64,000 nucleotides of DNA from JBELHR01 sp049607205 (GTDB taxonomy: Bacteria > Bacteroidota > Bacteroidia > Flavobacteriales > Flavobacteriaceae), in NCBI GenBank assembly GCA_049607205.1, contig JBMYWH010000006.1:35375-99374 (forward strand), given 5' to 3'. A model generated the notes under the pieces. That model was not told the DNA's origin, ran no database searches, and worked only from the letters and a program-made list of their open reading frames with translations. Below are positions 1 to 8,054 of this stretch, one piece after another. A program made the position numbers and the translations under genes. How positions within the stretch are numbered: the stretch's first letter is position 1; each line of letters opens with the position of its first letter.

Positions 1-1098
1 AATAAGTTTTACAGATTTCTCTAAGAACTCCCCATTCCTATCAACTTTAACCTTAACTACATCACCGGGCCTCTTACTTTTCAAATAGCCCTTTAAATTT
101 GAGAAATTAGAGATTTTTACACCATCCATTTCCACTATAATATCACCAGATTTTACTCCAGCTTTACCTGCATTTCCGTACTGAGTTACTTCTTGAACCC
201 CAACTCCATTAATCTTATCATCAGGATCTAATTCAGGTCTAATACCTAATAAAACTTTTTGAACTGATCCAAACTCCATAAAGTCAGTAACAATTTTCTG
301 TGCAATATTTGAAGGAACTGCAAAGGAATAACCAATAAAAGAGCCTGTCTGACTACTGATAGCTGTATTGATACCAATTAGCTCTCCTCTGGAGTTCACC
401 AGTGCCCCGCCACTATTACCGGGATTAACCGCAGCATCAGTTTGGATAAAAGAATCTGTTGAAAAATTCCCTTGTAAATCTCTTCCTTTAGCTGAGATAA
501 TTCCTGCAGTCACAGTAGAAGTCAAGTTATAAGGATTCCCCACAGCAAGCACCCATTCACCAATTTTCACCTGATCAGAGTTCGCAAATGGTATATAACT
601 CAAATCTTCTGCATCAATTTTCAAAAGTGCAATATCACTATTAGTATCTGCCCCTATTAATTGAGCCTCAAAAGTTCTTTTATCGTTTAAAGTAATTTCA
701 ATCTGTGAAGCATCTTTGATTACGTGATTGTTGGTTATTATATAACCATCCGATGAAATAATCACCCCTGAACCCGTACCCACCTGAGAATACTCCTTCT
801 GCCCTCTTCCACCGTAAAAGTAGCTCGAAAATGGGTCACTGTATTGTTGAACACTTGTGTTTTTCACATGGACTACTCCATGAATCGTTTTTTCCGCCGC
901 TGCGGTAAAATCAGTTGTTTCAGCCGCGTAAAAACTATTGGAAACTGGCTGAGAATACAAGTTACTAGGTGGAGAAATAGTCTTTGAGGAAACCTCAGAA
1001 GCCTCAAAAATTTGGTTTTGAACAAAAAATGCAATTCCAGCTCCAATAAAACTGGCAAAAATTAAGTTTACGATTTGTTTCATGCTATTCATATTCAT
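1..1098 (-). CDS. HtrA/DegP-family periplasmic serine protease, C-terminus cut by window edge
   Basis: Reading the minus strand from about 1098 gives an open frame that runs off the window start, so the C-terminus is missing. The N-terminus has a single hydrophobic segment (signal or anchor). A trypsin-like domain follows with the triad His in NNHV, Asp in SDIALLKID and Ser in GNSGG, then a PDZ domain (GVQEVTQYGNAGKAGVKSGD region) that continues to the edge. The family degrades or refolds damaged envelope proteins. Three in-frame ATGs (1098, 1092, 1083) compete for the start and the sequence does not decide between them. A second PDZ domain may lie outside the window. Confidence 0.9.
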   Translation of the reverse strand, partial: MNMNSMKQIVNLIFASFIGAGIAFFVQNQIFEASEVSSKTISPPSNLYSQPVSNSFYAAETTDFTAAAEKTIHGVVHVKNTSVQQYSDPFSSYFYGGRGQKEYSQVGTGSGVIISSDGYIITNNHVIKDASQIEITLNDKRTFEAQLIGADTNSDIALLKIDAEDLSYIPFANSDQVKIGEWVLAVGNPYNLTSTVTAGIISAKGRDLQGNFSTDSFIQTDAAVNPGNSGGALVNSRGELIGINTAISSQTGSFIGYSFAVPSNIAQKIVTDFMEFGSVQKVLLGIRPELDPDDKINGVGVQEVTQYGNAGKAGVKSGDIIVEMDGVKISNFSNLKGYLKSKRPGDVVKVKVDRNGEFLEKSVKLI

Positions 1099-1217
1099 TT
1101 AATTTTAACAACTAAATTACATTAATCTCAGCTTTTCTCTTAAATCTTAACGAATATTAACAACGAGAAAATCTATCACAGATTCCAACGCGATGCCAAG
1201 ACCCCCTATTTTTTTTG

Positions 1218-1225
1218 TACTTTTG
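1218..1225 (+). promoter_or_regulatory. Promoter -7 box of dapF, four bases before the start codon
   Basis: TACTTTTG matches the Bacteroidota -7 consensus TAnnTTTG. The four bases AAGC separate it from the ATG at 1230, so transcription should begin at or next to the start codon. No clear -33 TTG is visible at the expected distance. Confidence 0.5.
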
Positions 1226-1229
1226 AAGC

Positions 1230-2012
1230 ATGCAAAAAATTGATTTCTTTAAATACCAAGGAGCAGGGAACGACTTTGTCATGATTGATAATAGAACTGG
1301 ACTCTATAACTCATTAAATAGTGAATCTAGAGCTCTGATATGTCATAGAAACTTCGGAGTTGGAGCAGATGGCTTGATTCTAATTGAAGATCATCAGGAA
1401 TATGATTTTCAAATGATTTATTATAATTCAGATGGTGAAGACAGTTCTATGTGTGGAAATGGAGGTAGGTGCGCTGTGGCTTTTGCAAGAGACTTAGGCC
1501 TGGTTAAAAACAAAGAAACTGTATTTTTGGCAGTTGACGGAGTACATAGTGCCATATTAGATCAAGACAACGAAATTGACTTAAAAATGATCGACGTAAA
1601 ACAAGTACAGAAGTATTCGACACATTATTTTCTAGATACTGGATCTCCTCATCACATAGAATTCCACAAGGACATCGATCAAATAGATGTATTAAATCAA
1701 GGAAGAACTAAAAGATATGCAGCACCTTACTTTCAAGAAGGAGCTAATATTAATTTCATAGAACCTAGCGCTCTAGATCACATAAAGATTCGAACCTACG
1801 AAAGAGGTGTGGAAAATGAAACTTTAGCTTGCGGAACTGGAGCTACTGCAGCGGCAATTGCTCATTATTTAGAACATAAGACTCCTAAAAACATAAAACT
1901 TAAAGCACTTGGAGGTAATTTGAGAGTTAAGTTCGATACTACGGATGACAAAACATTTACAAATATATGGTTAAAGGGACCTGCCGAATTTGTATTTAAA
2001 GGACAAATCTAA
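1230..2012 (+). CDS. dapF: Diaminopimelate epimerase
   Basis: Converts LL- to meso-diaminopimelate, the last step before lysine and the source of the peptidoglycan cross-link residue. At 260 residues it has near-normal length. The two catalytic cysteines are visible: Cys75 in MCGNGGRC and Cys201 in LACGTGATAAA. The substrate-binding GAGNDF motif is at residues 11-16. The stop codon shares one base with the ATG of the next gene (TAATG), so the acetyltransferase and mltG downstream are probably co-transcribed and translationally coupled. The partner genes fit an envelope-building operon. Confidence 0.97.
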   Translation: MQKIDFFKYQGAGNDFVMIDNRTGLYNSLNSESRALICHRNFGVGADGLILIEDHQEYDFQMIYYNSDGEDSSMCGNGGRCAVAFARDLGLVKNKETVFLAVDGVHSAILDQDNEIDLKMIDVKQVQKYSTHYFLDTGSPHHIEFHKDIDQIDVLNQGRTKRYAAPYFQEGANINFIEPSALDHIKIRTYERGVENETLACGTGATAAAIAHYLEHKTPKNIKLKALGGNLRVKFDTTDDKTFTNIWLKGPAEFVFKGQI

Positions 2013-2518
2013 TGAGATCAGTATACTTACGTGCCCCAGAGCCTCAAGATTTAAACTTTCTATATGAACTAGAAAACGACCAAAAGCTTTGGCCGATTTC
2101 CCTAACTAAAGTTCCTTTTTCTAGAACGACCTTAGAAGCTTATTTAGAGCAAGTTTCTAGGGACAGTATAGAATCGGTTGGCCAGTATCGTTTCATAATA
2201 GCCGATGCAAATCATCAGGCCCTGGGCTGCGCAGACTTATATGAATACGACCCCATACATTCGAGAGCTGGAGTAGGAATCGTTATACAAGAAGAATTCC
2301 GAGGAAAAGGAATAGCAAGTCTCGCACTTGAACAACTCATTACTTATGTAAAAAACAATCTTCACCTTCATCAATTGTATGCTCAAATTGGAGAACAAAA
2401 CCTGGTAAGCCAGCAATTATTCAAATCTTTAAGCTTTGAGCATACCGCTACCTTAAAATCCTGGAGGAAAACACATCAGGGATTCGAAAACATTCAACAA
2501 CACCAATTATTTCTATAA
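2012..2518 (+). CDS. GNAT-family N-acetyltransferase (RimJ/RimL-like)
   Basis: A 168-residue GNAT protein. It opens with the RimJ/RimL-like LRAPEPQDLNFLYELEND and carries the acetyl-CoA loop in EEFRGKGIASLAL (about residues 90-102). The C-terminal part (QNLVSQQLFKSLSFE) is the usual GNAT beta-strand/helix end. The substrate cannot be told: relatives acetylate protein N-termini, aminoglycosides or small amines. It overlaps dapF by one base and mltG by one base (TAATG at both joints), so it is translated as part of this operon. Confidence 0.88.
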   Translation: MRSVYLRAPEPQDLNFLYELENDQKLWPISLTKVPFSRTTLEAYLEQVSRDSIESVGQYRFIIADANHQALGCADLYEYDPIHSRAGVGIVIQEEFRGKGIASLALEQLITYVKNNLHLHQLYAQIGEQNLVSQQLFKSLSFEHTATLKSWRKTHQGFENIQQHQLFL

Positions 2519-3546
2519 TGAAATTCAACAAAAAAATAATCAGTATAATTATTATAAGTATATCGGCTCTCATTTTAACCATGGCCTATTTGGTTAAATT
2601 CAGTCCCGTTGTCAAACACAAGACCACTATATACATAGACCATAACAAGAATTATGATAACTTCATTAAGGAATTAGAGCCTGAGCTTAATCATCCGAGT
2701 CTTTTCAAATTCATTGCCCAACTCAAGCATTACCCTGAACTCATTAAGTCGGGAAAATACGAGCTAAACCCAAGTGAAAATTTGATTGAGAGTATTAATA
2801 AATTGAGAATTGGACAGCAGCAAGCAGTCAGTCTTAAATTTAATAATCAACAAAACTTAAAAGAACTATCACTAAGAATTTCAGAGCAACTTGATTTGAG
2901 CTCAGAGGATCTTTACAGCGAAATGCTAAATCAAGATTTCTTAAACAAATCAGGATTTAACAAGCAAACAGCTCTTGCTATGTACCTCCCTAACACCTAT
3001 AAAGTTTACTGGAATATAAGTCCTAAGAAACTTGTAGAGCGAATGCACAAGGAATACACTAAATTCTGGACTTCTGAAAGAATTGCAATGGCTAAAAAAC
3101 AAGAACTAAGTCCACTTGAAGTTAGTATATTAGCTAGTATCGTGCAAAAAGAAACGAGTTATACTCCTGAAAGACCTGATGTTGCCGGCCTCTATTTAAA
3201 TAGAATCCACAGTGGCATGCCATTACAGGCAGATCCAACGGTAATTTATGTCTTAAAACAAAAATATGGTCAAGATTTCGAGGTTAAAAGAGTACTTAAT
3301 AAAGACTTAAGTATCAAATCACCATATAATACTTACCTTCATAAAGGCCTTCCTCCTGGTCCTATCTTTATGCCTGATATTTCTTCTATAGAAGCTGTTC
3401 TAAATCCAAGGCAGCACCAATATTTATATATGTGCGCCAGCACAACAAATATTGGTCAACACAAATTCGCGAAAACGTTGAGCCAACACAATAAAAATGC
3501 AAATCAGTACAGAAAATGGATTCAAAGCCAAGGTATCATGCGCTAA
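2518..3546 (+). CDS. mltG: Endolytic murein transglycosylase MltG (YceG-like)
   Basis: Cleaves nascent glycan strands in the membrane and is thought to set their length. The 342 residues hold one N-terminal membrane helix (about 8-28), a LysM-like middle region and the YceG catalytic domain. Glu212 in IVQKETSY aligns with the family catalytic glutamate. The conserved MPLQADPTVIY and SPYNTYLHKGLPPGPI blocks follow. The ATG shares a base with the stop of the upstream acetyltransferase. The last genes of this operon are followed by about 120 bases without a clear terminator. Confidence 0.95.
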   Translation: MKFNKKIISIIIISISALILTMAYLVKFSPVVKHKTTIYIDHNKNYDNFIKELEPELNHPSLFKFIAQLKHYPELIKSGKYELNPSENLIESINKLRIGQQQAVSLKFNNQQNLKELSLRISEQLDLSSEDLYSEMLNQDFLNKSGFNKQTALAMYLPNTYKVYWNISPKKLVERMHKEYTKFWTSERIAMAKKQELSPLEVSILASIVQKETSYTPERPDVAGLYLNRIHSGMPLQADPTVIYVLKQKYGQDFEVKRVLNKDLSIKSPYNTYLHKGLPPGPIFMPDISSIEAVLNPRQHQYLYMCASTTNIGQHKFAKTLSQHNKNANQYRKWIQSQGIMR

Positions 3547-3624
3547 AATAAACATAGAAAATTAACAGAACCACTAATGATTCTGCATAATCTCGCTAAA
3601 AATCAGTAGTTTATTTTTTTTTCT

Positions 3625-3632
3625 TAAATTTG
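3625..3632 (+). promoter_or_regulatory. Promoter -7 box for the lysozyme-like gene
   Basis: TAAATTTG matches TAnnTTTG and sits 34 bases before the ATG at 3667, giving a short leader of roughly 30 bases. That leader contains GCCGCAAGGC, which can form a three-pair stem with a GNRA loop. No convincing -33 box is seen. Confidence 0.4.
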
Positions 3633-3666
3633 CAGCAGATAAAGTTAAAAGCCGCAAGGCCTATTT

Positions 3667-4290
3667 ATGAGAAATACGATTATTCGATTAATTGTGATCT
3701 TAGGAATTTTATCTACCCCTCGTTTAAGTTTTGCAAAGAGCTTTTACGTTCCTAAATCTGAAGAAGTTGCTACTGTTCTTACAAAAGAGCAGATAGCTGA
3801 ACAAGGTTCCACGGAGTATTTACCTATTCCGTACCTAGGCAAAACATTTACAGGCTTCAAAGAAGCCTTAGCGTTTAAGGAATCCCAAGGGCGCTATCAA
3901 ATTATTAATGCCTATGGATATTTAGGGAAATATCAATTCGGTAAATCCACTTTAAAGCGATTTAACATTGATCATCCCAATGAATTCCTTAAAGACCAGG
4001 AGTTACAGGAAAAAGCGTTTACAGCTTTATGCCAGGTGAACAAATGGATTTTAAGAAAAGATATCAAAAGAATGGTAGGTAGACGTATTAACGGTATTAC
4101 CATTACTGAATCCGGTATCTTAGCTGCCGCCCATTTAGGTGGAGCAGGAAATGTAAAAAAATATCTACGAAGTTGGGGGAAATACCAATTCGTTGATGGG
4201 TTTGGAACAAATCTTGAAGAATATTTAATTCGATTTTCGGGTTATGATACTTCTGCGATTGAAGCCAATAGATTCCCTGAAATTTCCTAA
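3667..4290 (+). CDS. Secreted lysozyme-like (transglycosylase-fold) protein
   Basis: A 207-residue protein with a Sec signal peptide (cleavage near LSFA-KS, about residue 24). The region from about residue 62 (FKEALAFKESQGRYQIIN, then YGYLGKYQFG) resembles lysozyme-like lytic transglycosylases, and Glu72 is the natural candidate acid. The later AAAHLGGAGNVKKYL block also fits this fold. The exact substrate is unknown; a peptidoglycan role is inferred from the fold, secretion and nearby mltG. Its stop codon overlaps the stop of the convergent methyltransferase gene by four bases. Confidence 0.72.
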   Translation: MRNTIIRLIVILGILSTPRLSFAKSFYVPKSEEVATVLTKEQIAEQGSTEYLPIPYLGKTFTGFKEALAFKESQGRYQIINAYGYLGKYQFGKSTLKRFNIDHPNEFLKDQELQEKAFTALCQVNKWILRKDIKRMVGRRINGITITESGILAAAHLGGAGNVKKYLRSWGKYQFVDGFGTNLEEYLIRFSGYDTSAIEANRFPEIS

Positions 4291-5003
4291 TTATTAACAT
4301 GGATTATAAAGAGAGCCGGACGTTTGTGAATGTCTGGCTTTTCTTTTTTCCATTGCTTAATTTTTTTTGTTTTAATCCATTGTGTTTCTAAAGATAAGTC
4401 ACAAGCAATACAAAGTTCAGTCTCTGGACTTAAAAAGCTCATAAAATCTTCAATCAATTTATTATTTCTATATGGAGTTTCTATAAAAGACTGAGATTGC
4501 CCCTCTTCCCTCGATCGACGTTCAAACTTTTGGATAGCCTTTTTTCGCTCAGACTTTTCAATAGGCAAGTAACCATTAAATGCAAAACTCTGACCATTCA
4601 TACCCGAAGCCATCATTCCTAATAGTATCGAAGAAGGACCTACTAGAGGCTTAACCTCAATTCCCTTTCTATGCGCAAGAAGAACTACTTCTGCGCCAGG
4701 ATCTGCAACACCAGGAACACCAGCATCAGAGACCAGGCCCATATTTATTCCTTGATCACAAGTATCGAGATATGTATTAACCTCATTTCTATCGACATGT
4801 TTATGTAAGGGGAATAAATTAAGCTCAGACTGAGGTAATTCAGGACAAATATTTTTTATAAACTTACGAGCTTCTTTAGGGTTTTCAACAACAAAATAAC
4901 GTAATTCCCCAACAACTTTCTGCACTGTATGCGACATTAAATCAAGTGCCTCACCACCACCTAAGGTGTTGGGAATCAGATATAAAATTCCTTTTTGATT
5001 CAT
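4287..5003 (-). CDS. SAM-dependent methyltransferase, tetrapyrrole-methylase fold (RsmI-related)
   Basis: At 238 residues it resembles the RsmI/TP-methylase superfamily: N-terminal YLIPNTLGGG, the SAM-binding block GLVSDAGVPGVADPGAEVV and a VGPSSILLGMMASG motif. It lacks the C-terminal extension of full RsmI, which methylates 16S rRNA C1402, so assignment to that exact reaction is uncertain. The start overlaps the stop of the phosphatase gene by four bases (ATGA), making dnaA-phosphatase-methyltransferase one coupled operon. The coding end carries the hairpin of the opposing gene's terminator. Confidence 0.8.
   Translation of the reverse strand: MNQKGILYLIPNTLGGGEALDLMSHTVQKVVGELRYFVVENPKEARKFIKNICPELPQSELNLFPLHKHVDRNEVNTYLDTCDQGINMGLVSDAGVPGVADPGAEVVLLAHRKGIEVKPLVGPSSILLGMMASGMNGQSFAFNGYLPIEKSERKKAIQKFERRSREEGQSQSFIETPYRNNKLIEDFMSFLSPETELCIACDLSLETQWIKTKKIKQWKKEKPDIHKRPALFIIHVNN
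4314..4349 (+). terminator. Intrinsic terminator of the lysozyme-like gene, inside the opposing coding region
   Basis: AGCCGGAC (4314-4321) pairs with GTCTGGCT (4332-4339), eight pairs including one G-U, with a ten-base loop. TTTTCTTTTTT follows on the plus strand. It lies entirely within the last codons of the minus-strand methyltransferase gene. Confidence 0.75.
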
Positions 5004-5452
5004 AAAATTCTTTTTCTCACCATGTAATTACATACATCATCTAACAAATCATAAACATGTCTGAACCCAGAATGCCCACCATAGTAAGGGTCTGGTACTT
5101 CATTGGGCACATTATCAATTACGGACAGAATTAATTTGACCTTAGCTCGATAATCATCTGAAGGTAGCAAGGACATAATATTATCGAAATTCGCCTGATC
5201 CATCGCAAATATATAATCAAACTCTTCAAAGTCCTCTACAACAAATTTTCTGGCTCTTTGATTGGAAATATCAATTCCATGATCCATAGCAACTTCAATG
5301 GAACGAACATCTGGTTTCTCACCAATATGGTAAGCACCAGTTCCAGCTGAATCCACAAATACCTCAGAGGAGTCTACCTTAGATTCAAGTATACCTTGAG
5401 CTAATGGAGATCGGCATATATTGCCTAAACAGACCATTAGCACCCGTTTCAT
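5000..5452 (-). CDS. Low-molecular-weight protein-tyrosine phosphatase
   Basis: 150 residues, the normal length. The P-loop CLGNICRS gives the CX5R nucleophile loop (Cys8, Arg14), and the general acid is Asp121 in VPDPYYGG. Relatives dephosphorylate BY-kinases that control polysaccharide export, or related phosphoproteins, or arginine phosphate. The gene overlaps dnaA by one base and the methyltransferase by four bases. That tight link to replication initiation is notable, although the sequence does not show a regulatory connection. Confidence 0.95.
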   Translation of the reverse strand: MKRVLMVCLGNICRSPLAQGILESKVDSSEVFVDSAGTGAYHIGEKPDVRSIEVAMDHGIDISNQRARKFVVEDFEEFDYIFAMDQANFDNIMSLLPSDDYRAKVKLILSVIDNVPNEVPDPYYGGHSGFRHVYDLLDDVCNYMVRKRIL

Positions 5453-6885
5453 TAGAATGAAAGTTTTTCAGTAAGATCATCTACATACTTCTTGTACTGC
5501 TTGTCAGTTTCTGTAAGATTATCAACAGTTTTACAAGCGTGAAGCACGGTAGCATGATCCCTTTTTCCAATTTGCGCACCTATACTAGCTAAAGAGGATT
5601 TCGTCATATGCTTTGCAAAATACATCGCAAGTTGTCTCGCTTGGACTACATGACGCTTTCTTGTTTTACTCTGAAGTGTCGCTACGTCCATATCAAAATA
5701 CTTAGAAACAACCTTTTGAATATGCTCAATAGAAATTTCCTTTTTCGTATTCTTAACGAACTTGTCTACAATTTGCTTTGCCAGACTTAAGGTGAATTCT
5801 TTTCTATTAAATGAAGCTTGGGCAATCATAGAAATCACAACTCCTTCTAATTCACGTACGTTATTCTTTATGTTCTTAGCAATATATTCAACGATTTCTT
5901 CTGGCATTTCTACCCCATCGCGATAGAGCTTATTTTGAAGTATTGAAACTCTAGTTTCAAAATCGGGAGATTGCAATTCAGCAGATAAACCCCACTTAAA
6001 TCTAGATAATAAACGCTGTTCAATATCCTGCATATCAACAGGAGCCTTATCTGAAGTCAGAATCACTTGTTTTCCATTCTGATGTAGGTGGTTAAAGATG
6101 TGGAAAAACACATCTTGAGTACCCGCCTTTCCCGATAAAAACTGAACATCATCAATGATCAACACATCAATCATTTGATAAAAATGAATAAAATCATTTC
6201 TTGTATTACCTTTCACCGAATCAATAAACTGTTGTGTAAATTTTTCAGAAGAGATATACAATACCGTTTTATCCGGATACTTGTCTTTAATTTGAACCCC
6301 AATGGCATGAGCCACATGAGTTTTACCTAAACCAACACCTCCATAAATCAACAATGGGTTAAAAGAAGTTCCTCCAGGTTTATTAGCTACAGCTAAACCC
6401 GCAGAACGAGCAAGTCTGTTCGAATCACCTTCAACAAAATTATCAAAGTTATAATTCGGATTCAATTGAGATTCAATTTTTACTTTTTGAATTCCAGGAA
6501 TGACAAATGGATTCTTAAGTTCACGCTTATCTAAATCAAGAGGCACGGTAACTTTCTGGCTCTTAATTGGGTTTCGATTCGAACTCGGAATTTTAACCGT
6601 TTGTGGTTGAGTGCTACTATAGGTGTTTTCCATTTTCACATCATATATCAACTTGGCATCATCTCCTAATTCTCTCACGAGTGCAACTCGTAATAATTTA
6701 ATGTAATGCTCCTCCAACCATTCATAAAAAAACTTACTAGGCACCTGAATTGTTAAGGCCTCTCCAGAAACTTTAATTGGCTTGATTGGTTCAAACCATG
6801 TCTTAAAGGCTTGTGGTTTAATGTTGTCCTTGATAAACACAAGACAAGAATCCCACACATATTCAGCTGATTTAGTCATTATCAT
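5452..6885 (-). CDS. dnaA: Chromosomal replication initiator protein DnaA
   Basis: Binds DnaA boxes and opens the origin. The 477 residues show all four domains: the N-terminal DnaB/DnaA interaction domain (about 6-85), a linker, the AAA+ core with Walker A GGVGLGKT (182-189) and Walker B IIDDVQFL (about 243-250), and the C-terminal helix-turn-helix with the signature IGKRDHATVLHACKTV. The start is either Met1 at 6885 or Met3 at 6879; flavobacterial relatives begin close to Met3. A weak promoter-like TACTTTTT lies five bases before Met1. Confidence 0.98.
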   Translation of the reverse strand: MIMTKSAEYVWDSCLVFIKDNIKPQAFKTWFEPIKPIKVSGEALTIQVPSKFFYEWLEEHYIKLLRVALVRELGDDAKLIYDVKMENTYSSTQPQTVKIPSSNRNPIKSQKVTVPLDLDKRELKNPFVIPGIQKVKIESQLNPNYNFDNFVEGDSNRLARSAGLAVANKPGGTSFNPLLIYGGVGLGKTHVAHAIGVQIKDKYPDKTVLYISSEKFTQQFIDSVKGNTRNDFIHFYQMIDVLIIDDVQFLSGKAGTQDVFFHIFNHLHQNGKQVILTSDKAPVDMQDIEQRLLSRFKWGLSAELQSPDFETRVSILQNKLYRDGVEMPEEIVEYIAKNIKNNVRELEGVVISMIAQASFNRKEFTLSLAKQIVDKFVKNTKKEISIEHIQKVVSKYFDMDVATLQSKTRKRHVVQARQLAMYFAKHMTKSSLASIGAQIGKRDHATVLHACKTVDNLTETDKQYKKYVDDLTEKLSF

Positions 6886-6911
6886 TTAGTAAAAAGTAAT
6901 TGTTAATTTTA

Positions 6912-6930
6912 TGTTAAGGAATACTTAACA
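6912..6930. promoter_or_regulatory. Perfect inverted repeat upstream of dnaA
   Basis: TGTTAAG and CTTAACA are exact complements separated by five bases (GAATA). The repeat is 27 bases upstream of the dnaA start, between dnaA and the divergent thioesterase gene, so it could be an operator or a replication-related site. No binding protein can be named. Confidence 0.4.
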
Positions 6931-6956
6931 GAACCCCCTTCGATTCAATACAAAAT

Positions 6957-6965
6957 TGTGAATAA
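6957..6965 (-). promoter_or_regulatory. DnaA box upstream of dnaA
   Basis: TTATTCACA on the minus strand matches the TTATNCACA consensus exactly. Only one such box was found in the 156-base AT-rich gap, so autoregulation of dnaA is more likely than a complete origin. Confidence 0.5.
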
Positions 6966-7041
6966 ATTTCATTATAAAAAAATGATTTTAGTATTGATTT
7001 ATAACTTTTTTATGCTTAATATATCACAATAAATTTTCAAC

Positions 7042-7470
7042 ATGCTGAAACATCAAATTAATTTTAGAGTAAGATATTGTGAGACAGATCAAATGGGCTT
7101 CGTTCATCATGGGAACTATGCTCAATACTTTGAAATGGGCAGAATAGAATGGCTCCGAAATTTCGGACTTTCCTATAAAACAATGGAGTCCGAGGGGATT
7201 GCGCTCCCTGTGGTCAATTTACAAACTAATTTTTTAAAACCATGCTTTTATGATGATTTATTGAGCCTTGAAACTGAAATATCAGCATTTCCTACAGCAA
7301 AAATTCAATTCACCTATAAACTCAAAAGAGAAGGTATACTTGTTTCCACAGGGGAAACTACACTAGTCTTTGTTGATAGTATTAAACAGCGTCCAATGAA
7401 GGCTCCAGATCACTTTATGGAAATGTTAAAAAAGAAAATAAATCAAGATGAAATTTTGAGCTCTAAATGA
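7042..7470 (+). CDS. Acyl-CoA thioesterase, hotdog fold (YbgC/4HBT family)
   Basis: 142 residues with the family signature YCETDQMGFVHHGNYAQYFE. The Asp in TDQMG and the following HHGNY match the 4-hydroxybenzoyl-CoA thioesterase class, which hydrolyses acyl-CoA or acyl-ACP; the acyl chain cannot be told. It is divergent from dnaA. TAAATTTT lies exactly four bases before the ATG, a near match to the promoter box seen ahead of dapF and others. Its 3' end overlaps the convergent yigZ-like gene by 28 bases. Confidence 0.9.
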   Translation: MLKHQINFRVRYCETDQMGFVHHGNYAQYFEMGRIEWLRNFGLSYKTMESEGIALPVVNLQTNFLKPCFYDDLLSLETEISAFPTAKIQFTYKLKREGILVSTGETTLVFVDSIKQRPMKAPDHFMEMLKKKINQDEILSSK

Positions 7471-8054
7471 TGATTTAGAGAGAATATCTCATAAACTTTC
7501 TCAAACTGACTTTGTAAAACACCTAGTTCGAATTTACAGTCTAAAGCTAATTCTTGACTTAACACCTTTAAATCAAAATCCTTTATAAGGCGCATGACCT
7601 TATTCATTTGATCGTAGTTACATTTAACTCTAAATTTTTTCAATATAGGAAAGTCTATGGTTTCTACTACTTCTAAAATTTCTTGACTAGATGTTTTATA
7701 AGCTTGAATTAATCCTCCAACACCTAATTTAACTCCTCCAAAATAGCGAACTACAACCACTAAAACATCAGTTAAACCATAGGCCAAAATCTGCCCATAA
7801 ATAGGTTGACCTGCAGAGTTACTCGGTTCACCATCATCGTTTACCCTGTAATCCTTACCTTCTTCACCTAATCTATAGGCATAACACCAGTGCCTAGCAG
7901 CATGATGTTTCTTCTTTACTATGACTAAGGCAGCTTTAACCTCTTCTTCATTGCGAACAGGGAAAGCGTAAGAGATAAATTTACTTCCTTTTTCCTTAAA
8001 CAAGGCCTCCATATCATTTTCTCTGATACTGCTGTAAAAATCTTTATTTTCCAA
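7443..8054 (-). CDS. YigZ/IMPACT-family protein, TTG start
   Basis: 203 residues of the UPF0029/IMPACT family. The N-terminal domain carries FKEKGSKFISYAFPV, HHAARHWCYAYRLG, the DDGEPSNSAGQPIY block and VVVVRYFGGVKLGVGGL; a ferredoxin-like C-terminal domain follows. Bacterial members are linked to translation or ribosome biology but have no firm enzymatic role. An in-frame TAG lies two codons before the TTG at 8054, so either TTG is used or the start is the internal ATG at 8012, which would trim 14 residues. It overlaps ribD by 11 bases, as the second gene of that operon. Confidence 0.9.
   Translation of the reverse strand: MENKDFYSSIRENDMEALFKEKGSKFISYAFPVRNEEEVKAALVIVKKKHHAARHWCYAYRLGEEGKDYRVNDDGEPSNSAGQPIYGQILAYGLTDVLVVVVRYFGGVKLGVGGLIQAYKTSSQEILEVVETIDFPILKKFRVKCNYDQMNKVMRLIKDFDLKVLSQELALDCKFELGVLQSQFEKVYEIFSLNHHLELKISS
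7461..7480. repeat. Inverted repeat in the convergent overlap of thioesterase and yigZ-like genes
   Basis: CTCTAAAT and ATTTAGAG are exact complements around a four-base loop. It spans the thioesterase stop codon. There is no adjacent T-run, so it is not a standard intrinsic terminator; it may protect 3' ends. Confidence 0.45.

Noticed and set aside
6886..7041. A complete replication origin at dnaA
   Set aside because: Only one DnaA box was found and dnaN is not adjacent. The skew cannot be computed reliably here.
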